Positions 59,561 to 64,000 of a stretch of DNA of 64,000 nt are shown here, one piece after another (the stretch's first letter is position 1; every line of letters begins with the position of its first letter). Location: NCBI RefSeq assembly GCF_003287875.1, contig NZ_QMKK01000061.1, positions 404,074-468,073 of the forward strand. Direction: 5' to 3'. A model generated the notes under the pieces. It was not told the origin of the DNA. It ran no database searches and saw only the letters and a program-made list of their open reading frames with translations. Source of the stretch: Martinezella tropici. Its GTDB lineage: Bacteria; Pseudomonadota; Alphaproteobacteria; Rhizobiales; Rhizobiaceae. A program made the translations under genes and the position numbers.

Positions 59561-61240
59561 ATGCTTTCAAACCGCCCATCGACCCCGCTGCTGCGGGCCG
59601 AAGGATTGTCGGTCGCCTACGGCACCCATAGGGTCGTCAGCAATGTCGGCTTCGAGCTTGGACGCGGCAAAGGTCTCGCGCTGATCGGCGAATCCGGATC
59701 GGGAAAGTCGACCATCGCCCGCGCCGTCCTGCGACTGCTTCCCGCAGCGGGACACGCCACGGGCCGCGTCGAATTCGAGGGCCAGGAGCTCCTGGGGCTT
59801 CCGGAGCGCCGCTTCCGTCCATTCAGAGGACGCAGGATCGGCTTCGTGCCGCAGGACCCCGGCAACTCCCTGAACCCGGTCCGCACGATCGGCGCGCAGG
59901 CAATGGAAGCGGCCGCACTGCTGGACGAAGCGGACAAGGCGCTTCGCAGGGCACTCGTTCTTGAGACATTCGCACAGGTCGGGCTCGACAATCCGCAGCG
60001 CGTCTACGACTCCTATCCGCATCAGCTTTCCGGCGGCATGCTCCAGCGCGTGCTGATCGGGCTCGCCGTTCTGCCGCGGCCGTCGCTGCTGATCGCAGAC
60101 GAGCCGACCTCCGCGCTCGATGTGACGATCCAGAAGCGTATTCTCGACCTGTTGTCGAAGTTGCAGGAGGAACTGCAGATCAGCCTTCTGCTGATCACCC
60201 ATGACCTGGCGATCGCAGCCGAGCGCGCGGATTCCATCGTGGTCCTCAAGGACGGCATCGTCCAGGAGGCTGGCAGTACCGCTACGATATTCTCCGCGCC
60301 GTCCTCCTCCTACGCCAGAAAACTTCACGGCGACGTGCCGGCACTCAACCCGGACCGGTACCGGCCGTTGCGGGAGCCCGGTTTCCGGCATCTTGGCGCC
60401 CCGCGTGAAAAGACACCGAAGATCGAGGTCAGCGGCGTAACGAAGACCTTCACCGTCGACGGCAAGGTGCTGACCGCCGTCAACGACGTCTCGTTCGACG
60501 TTCAGGCGGGAACGACGCATGCGCTGGTCGGTGAATCCGGATCCGGAAAGACAACGGCGATCCGGCTTCTGCTCGGGCTTGAGCAGCCCGACGCCGGGAA
60601 GATCGCGGTCGGCGGCGAACAGGTCAACGGTCGGTCACCCGAACAGCTGCGCTCTGTCTGGCGGCACCTGCAGCTCGTCTACCAGAACCCCTTCACATCG
60701 CTCGATCCGACCTGGAACGTCGAGAGGCTCGTGCGCGAGCCGCTGGACCGCTTCAAGATCGGGACCCATCAGGAGCGGGCGCTTGCGGTGCGCAAGGCAT
60801 TTGCAGACGTCGGGCTGGGAGAGCATCTCCTGTCCCGCAAGCCCGCCGCCTTGTCTGGCGGCCAGCGCCAGCGCGTCGCCATTGCCCGCTCGCTTGTCCT
60901 GAAACCTGACGTGATCGTGCTTGACGAGCCTACCTCTGCGCTCGACGTCAGCGTTCAGGCCGATATTGTCGAGGTGCTGCTGTCGCTGCAGGTCAAGCTT
61001 GGCCTTACCTATATTTTCGTGTCGCATGATCTGGCGCTCGTGCGCCAGCTTGCCCATACGGTCTCGGTCATGCAGCGCGGACGCATCGTCGAGCATGGCA
61101 CCGTGGGTGAGATCTTCGACACCCCCCGCCAGGCCTATACGCGCTCGCTGCTGGAATCGATCCCTTCGGGTGCTGCACGTTTCACACGCACCCAACCCCC
61201 GCAGCACCGGCAGATATTCAACAAGGAAAAGATTGCATGA
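59561..61240 (+). CDS. Dual ABC ATPase (DppD-DppF/GsiA-like)
   Basis: A 559-residue protein with two full ATPase domains. The first has GESGSGKST, SGGMLQR and ADEPTSALD. The second has GESGSGKTT, SGGQRQR and LDEPTSALD. This is the layout of GsiA or DppDF fusions. I start it at 59561, 2 bp after the permease stop; an ATG at 59537 inside the permease gene has a better CAGGAT and would give 567 residues. It overlaps the LLM gene downstream by 4 bp. It completes the importer. Confidence 0.9.
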   Translation: MLSNRPSTPLLRAEGLSVAYGTHRVVSNVGFELGRGKGLALIGESGSGKSTIARAVLRLLPAAGHATGRVEFEGQELLGLPERRFRPFRGRRIGFVPQDPGNSLNPVRTIGAQAMEAAALLDEADKALRRALVLETFAQVGLDNPQRVYDSYPHQLSGGMLQRVLIGLAVLPRPSLLIADEPTSALDVTIQKRILDLLSKLQEELQISLLLITHDLAIAAERADSIVVLKDGIVQEAGSTATIFSAPSSSYARKLHGDVPALNPDRYRPLREPGFRHLGAPREKTPKIEVSGVTKTFTVDGKVLTAVNDVSFDVQAGTTHALVGESGSGKTTAIRLLLGLEQPDAGKIAVGGEQVNGRSPEQLRSVWRHLQLVYQNPFTSLDPTWNVERLVREPLDRFKIGTHQERALAVRKAFADVGLGEHLLSRKPAALSGGQRQRVAIARSLVLKPDVIVLDEPTSALDVSVQADIVEVLLSLQVKLGLTYIFVSHDLALVRQLAHTVSVMQRGRIVEHGTVGEIFDTPRQAYTRSLLESIPSGAARFTRTQPPQHRQIFNKEKIA

Positions 61241-62328
61241 CCGTCATCGCCCCCGCCGCGGCGCCGTCCGCGTCATTCCGTCCGAAGAAGCGGCTTGGCT
61301 TCAACACGCGCGTCTCGTTCAACGACGAGACCGGGCCTGCTCACGGCTTGCGGGAGGGCATCGAACTTTTCAAGGCGGCCGAACGCCTGGGCTACCAGTC
61401 GGGCTGGGCCTATCAGCGCCATTTCGACCATTATCTGTCCTCGCCGCTCCCCTTCTTTGCCGCAGCCGGCCAGCACACAAGCCATATCGTTCTCGGTTCG
61501 GCCGTCATTCCGATGCGCTATCAGGATCCCATCCTGCTGGCGGAAGCCGCAGGCACGACAGATCTCCTGATCGGCGGCCGGCTGGAACTGGCGATCTCGA
61601 CCGGCTCCAACGCCGCCTTCGATGCGGTCTTCGGCACGGTCGATACCGATGCCCGGACGGAAGCCAAGCGCCGTCAGGCCCGTTTTCTTTCCGCGATCGC
61701 AGGCGAAGTTCTGCACACCATCGCAGGACCCGGCCAGGGTGCCGCGGAGGGCAGCCAACTCAGAGTGACGCCGCATAGTCCGACCCTTCGTTCACGCATC
61801 AGACAGGGCTCCGCCAGCTTCGGATCGGCGATACAAGCCGCCGAACTCGGCATCGGGCTGATCGCCGGAACCGTACAGCATGACCACGCCGAAGGTGAGA
61901 GCTTCGGAGATTATCAGGCGCGCTGCATCGAGGCTTTCCGAGCCACCTGGCGGAGGGAACGGACAAGCGAGCCGCCGCCTGTTGCTGTGGCAGCGTCGAT
62001 CCTGGTCGGCACCACGCCGGACCTTCGCGAAAAATACGCCGCCTATGATCTCGAGCGTCGCACCCAAGGCATTGCGGCATCGCGGCCGAAGGGCGCGCTT
62101 GAGCCGAGCTCGCGGACCAACCAGCCGCCAGGAAGCCAGATCTCACCGGTCTTTCACGGCACGCCGGACCAGGTCATCGAAGCGGTGCTCAGTGATCCCG
62201 GCCTTGCCGCGGCCGACGAAGTCGTCCTCTTTCTGCCGCCTGCCTTTGACCTTGCCGAGAACATCCGGCTGCTCACCGATCTTGCTGAAACCGTCGCTCC
62301 AAGCCTCGGTTGGTCGCCCGACTGGTAA
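61237..62328 (+). CDS. LLM-class flavin-dependent oxidoreductase (first)
   Basis: A 363-residue luciferase-like protein. The TIM-barrel fold is recognised from FKAAERLGYQSGWAYQRHFDHY, SHIVLGSAVIPMRYQDPILLAEAAGTTDLLIGGRLELAISTG and a C-terminal HGTPDQVIEAVLSDPG. Such enzymes use FMNH2 (from a reductase) and O2 for monooxygenation, often desulfonation. It overlaps the importer ATPase by 4 bp, so it is probably the first catabolic step for the imported compound. Sequence does not give the substrate. Confidence 0.85.
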   Translation: MTVIAPAAAPSASFRPKKRLGFNTRVSFNDETGPAHGLREGIELFKAAERLGYQSGWAYQRHFDHYLSSPLPFFAAAGQHTSHIVLGSAVIPMRYQDPILLAEAAGTTDLLIGGRLELAISTGSNAAFDAVFGTVDTDARTEAKRRQARFLSAIAGEVLHTIAGPGQGAAEGSQLRVTPHSPTLRSRIRQGSASFGSAIQAAELGIGLIAGTVQHDHAEGESFGDYQARCIEAFRATWRRERTSEPPPVAVAASILVGTTPDLREKYAAYDLERRTQGIAASRPKGALEPSSRTNQPPGSQISPVFHGTPDQVIEAVLSDPGLAAADEVVLFLPPAFDLAENIRLLTDLAETVAPSLGWSPDW

Positions 62329-62374
62329 GGCCGCCGCCGGCCAGATCTTCCGCGGGAGCGATTAGGGAATATTT

Positions 62375-62412
62375 TCTATAGTTTCAATGGAAATAGAAAG
62401 GCCTGTCTTCCT
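62375..62412 (+). promoter_or_regulatory. Sulfur-cluster promoter element, copy C
   Basis: A weaker copy (about 26 of 38 identical to B) reading TCTATA-N8-TGG-AAATAGAAAGGCCTGTCTTCC. It lies about 57 bp upstream of the second LLM gene, so that gene has its own promoter in the same regulon. Confidence 0.5.
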
Positions 62413-62468
62413 TACTCCTTAGCTGCCGCCTAACTTTTGTCCAACATTCGACAATCAGAGGAGCTCCC

Positions 62469-63572
62469 ATGTCCGCGGAATTCATCAGCGTTAGCTTTCC
62501 CAACGCCTCGAACGATCTCAATCCCATCCCGGACGCTCCGGTCGATCCCAGCTATCTCGAGCGCTATGCACGCGCGCTCGATGACTACGGCTTCAATTAT
62601 ACGCTGATCCCCTACTCGTCCTCCTCCTTCGACCCATTCACCATTGGCGCCACCGTCCTTGCGCATACGAAGAACATCAAGATCATCGTCGCGCTCAGGC
62701 CCAATACCGTCTATCCGACAGTTGCGGCCAAATCGCTTGCCACACTTGACCAGTTGAGCGGCGGGCGCGTGGTCGTCCACTTCATAGCCGGCGGCAGCGA
62801 TGACGAGCAGGCGCGCGAGGGCGACTTCCTCAACAAGGAGCAGCGCTACGAGCGGCAGGAGGAATATATTCGTATCCTGCGGCTTGCATGGAGCTCAACG
62901 GAGCCCTTTGATTTCGACGGCAAATACTACCAGTTCAAGCAGTTTCGCAGTGCCGTTCGCCCGACGCACGGACTGATCCCGATCTCGCTCGGCGGATCAT
63001 CGGACGCCGCCTACCGCATTGGCGGCTCTCTCTGCGACATCTTCGGACTGTGGGGCGAGCCTCTGGCGGAAACCAAGCAGCAGATCGAGCGGATCTATGC
63101 CGAGGCAGCAAAGGCCGGTAGGACCGATCGGCCTCGAATCTGGGTGACCTTCCGCCCGATCGTTGCAGAGACCGACGAACTGGCCTGGGAAAAAGCTCAC
63201 CGGGTCCTCGATCGCCTTAAGGAAAACCGGGAAAGGGGCCTTCATCGCGCGCCGCCCACCGCCCCTCGCCCCGCCAATGTCGGATCGCAGCGGCTTCTCG
63301 ACATTGCCGCACGCGGCGACGTCCATGATCGCGCCCTGTGGTATCCGACGGTTACGGCGACCAATGCCTCCGGGGCAACCACCGCGCTTGTCGGATCGCC
63401 GCGCACGATTGCCGATTCGATCCTCGACTATATCGATCTCGGCGCCGACCTGATCTCTATCCGCGGCTACGACAACTTCAACGACGCCGTCGACTACGGC
63501 CGCTACATCCTGCCGCTGGTGCGCGAGGGCATACGCGAACGGGAAGAGGCAAAGAAGAAGGCCGCGGCCTGA
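62469..63572 (+). CDS. Alkanesulfonate monooxygenase-like LLM flavoprotein
   Basis: A 367-residue SsuD-type luciferase-like monooxygenase: NYTLIPYSSSSFDPF, IIVALRPNTVYPTVAAKSLATLDQLSGGRVVVHFIAGGSDDEQAREGDFL and RYERQEEYIRILRLAWSS are the core SsuD pattern. With FMNH2 and O2 it would cleave a C-S bond and release sulfite. GAGGAG precedes the ATG. It overlaps the acyl-CoA-dehydrogenase-like gene by 1 bp. No SsuE flavin reductase is visible in the window. Confidence 0.9.
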   Translation: MSAEFISVSFPNASNDLNPIPDAPVDPSYLERYARALDDYGFNYTLIPYSSSSFDPFTIGATVLAHTKNIKIIVALRPNTVYPTVAAKSLATLDQLSGGRVVVHFIAGGSDDEQAREGDFLNKEQRYERQEEYIRILRLAWSSTEPFDFDGKYYQFKQFRSAVRPTHGLIPISLGGSSDAAYRIGGSLCDIFGLWGEPLAETKQQIERIYAEAAKAGRTDRPRIWVTFRPIVAETDELAWEKAHRVLDRLKENRERGLHRAPPTAPRPANVGSQRLLDIAARGDVHDRALWYPTVTATNASGATTALVGSPRTIADSILDYIDLGADLISIRGYDNFNDAVDYGRYILPLVREGIREREEAKKKAAA

Positions 63573-64000
63573 TGATCGTCGATGACACGCTTTTCGATCC
63601 AAGCCAGCTGAAGGCGACGACGCGTGCTCTTGCGCACGCTGCCCCCGAGGCGGACCGGACCGGGGACTTCCCATGGGTCGGCATCCGCGCGGTTCATCAA
63701 AGCGGCCTGCTCGAAAGCACCGTCGCAGCGAGATATGGTGGCGCCGGTGCAACCCTATACGAGGTCGCGACGATTCTCGCGGCGCTCGGCCGGGGTGATC
63801 CGTCGGTCGCGCTCATCAGCGCGATGACGATCTTCAACCATCTCGGCCAGGCAACGAAAAGCCATTGGCCGGAGGATCTCTACAAGCGCCTGCTTGCGCA
63901 GGCCAAAGAGCATCCGCTGCTGATCAACGCCGCACGCGTCGAGCCCGAGCTCGGCTCGCCCGCCCGCGGCGGCCTGCCGGCGACACTCGCCCGCCGCACC
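63572..64000 (+). CDS. Acyl-CoA dehydrogenase-like protein (SfnB/DszC type), partial
   Basis: Truncated by the window end after 143 codons. It shows the N-terminal helical domain of acyl-CoA-dehydrogenase-fold flavoproteins: FPWVGIRAVHQSGLLESTVAARYGGAGATLYEVATILAALGRGDPSVALI. In sulfur clusters such genes (SfnB, DszC-like) are flavin monooxygenases for sulfur acquisition. It starts one base overlapping the SsuD-like gene stop, so they are translationally coupled. The cofactor and substrate residues lie beyond the window. Confidence 0.85.
   Translation, partial: MIVDDTLFDPSQLKATTRALAHAAPEADRTGDFPWVGIRAVHQSGLLESTVAARYGGAGATLYEVATILAALGRGDPSVALISAMTIFNHLGQATKSHWPEDLYKRLLAQAKEHPLLINAARVEPELGSPARGGLPATLARRT

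Overview
The window looks like a piece of a GC-rich alphaproteobacterial replicon, most likely from the Rhizobiaceae. The evidence is many ABC uptake operons, LysR, GntR and Lrp regulators next to catabolic genes, a cspA/rpsU accessory cluster, and the style of the sulfur-scavenging genes. This is inferred from gene content and protein style; no marker gene here fixes the species. I saw no tRNA, rRNA, insertion sequence, phage gene or CRISPR array. Almost all of it is nutrient-acquisition and catabolic DNA.

Layout: (1) 42-4456, minus strand: a polyamine/opine-type ABC importer (ATPase and two permeases; its binding protein is not in the window) with two short-chain dehydrogenases, facing a GntR/FCD regulator at 5009-6019. 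A 15-bp repeat occurs twice in the shared promoter region. (2) 6095-10348, minus strand: pxpA, a biotin carrier, a biotin carboxylase, pxpB and pxpC in one overlapping operon, facing a LysR gene. (3) 11625-24923: a set of amine or amino-acid catabolic enzymes: two paralogous double-GNAT acetyltransferases, an ArgE-like deacetylase, a hydroxyacid dehydrogenase, a cupin, two aldehyde dehydrogenases, an isopropylmalate/tartrate-type dehydrogenase, a PuuB-like amine oxidase, a class III aminotransferase and two HAD hydrolases. (4) 24989-30151: a complete five-component dipeptide/opine-type ABC importer in four genes, followed by an Lrp-type regulator. (5) 30886-40302: two DadA-like oxidases, a LysR regulator, opine-oxidase-like alpha and [2Fe-2S] subunits, and HyuA/HyuB. 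Tandem LysR-like boxes lie at the divergent promoter.

(6) 40453-46325, minus strand: an exported alpha/beta hydrolase, a LysR regulator, and a GST plus PNPOx-ferredoxin reductase-ferredoxin fusion operon. (7) 46631-49912: small housekeeping-type genes (rpsU paralogue, cspA, DUF3592 protein) and short hypotheticals, including one 42-codon membrane-type ORF. (8) 50082-51612: DUF4334 and repeat-containing hypothetical genes. (9) 52114-64000, plus strand: a probable organosulfur-scavenging region: TetR, a DsbA-fold isomerase, a fused gene remnant, a BisC-like molybdoenzyme, an Opp/Dpp-type ABC importer, two luciferase-like flavin monooxygenases and an acyl-CoA-dehydrogenase-like gene cut by the window end. 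One roughly 40-bp promoter element recurs upstream of three transcription units here.

How it fits together: regions 2-5 look like an integrated system for taking up and oxidising N-substituted amino acids, amines or cyclic amides (5-oxoproline, hydantoin or opine type). Nitrogen would be released by oxidases, the aminotransferase and amidohydrolase-like enzymes, and the carbon would pass through semialdehyde dehydrogenases. Region 9 would release sulfite from organosulfur compounds under sulfur limitation. Substrates are inferred and not proven by sequence.
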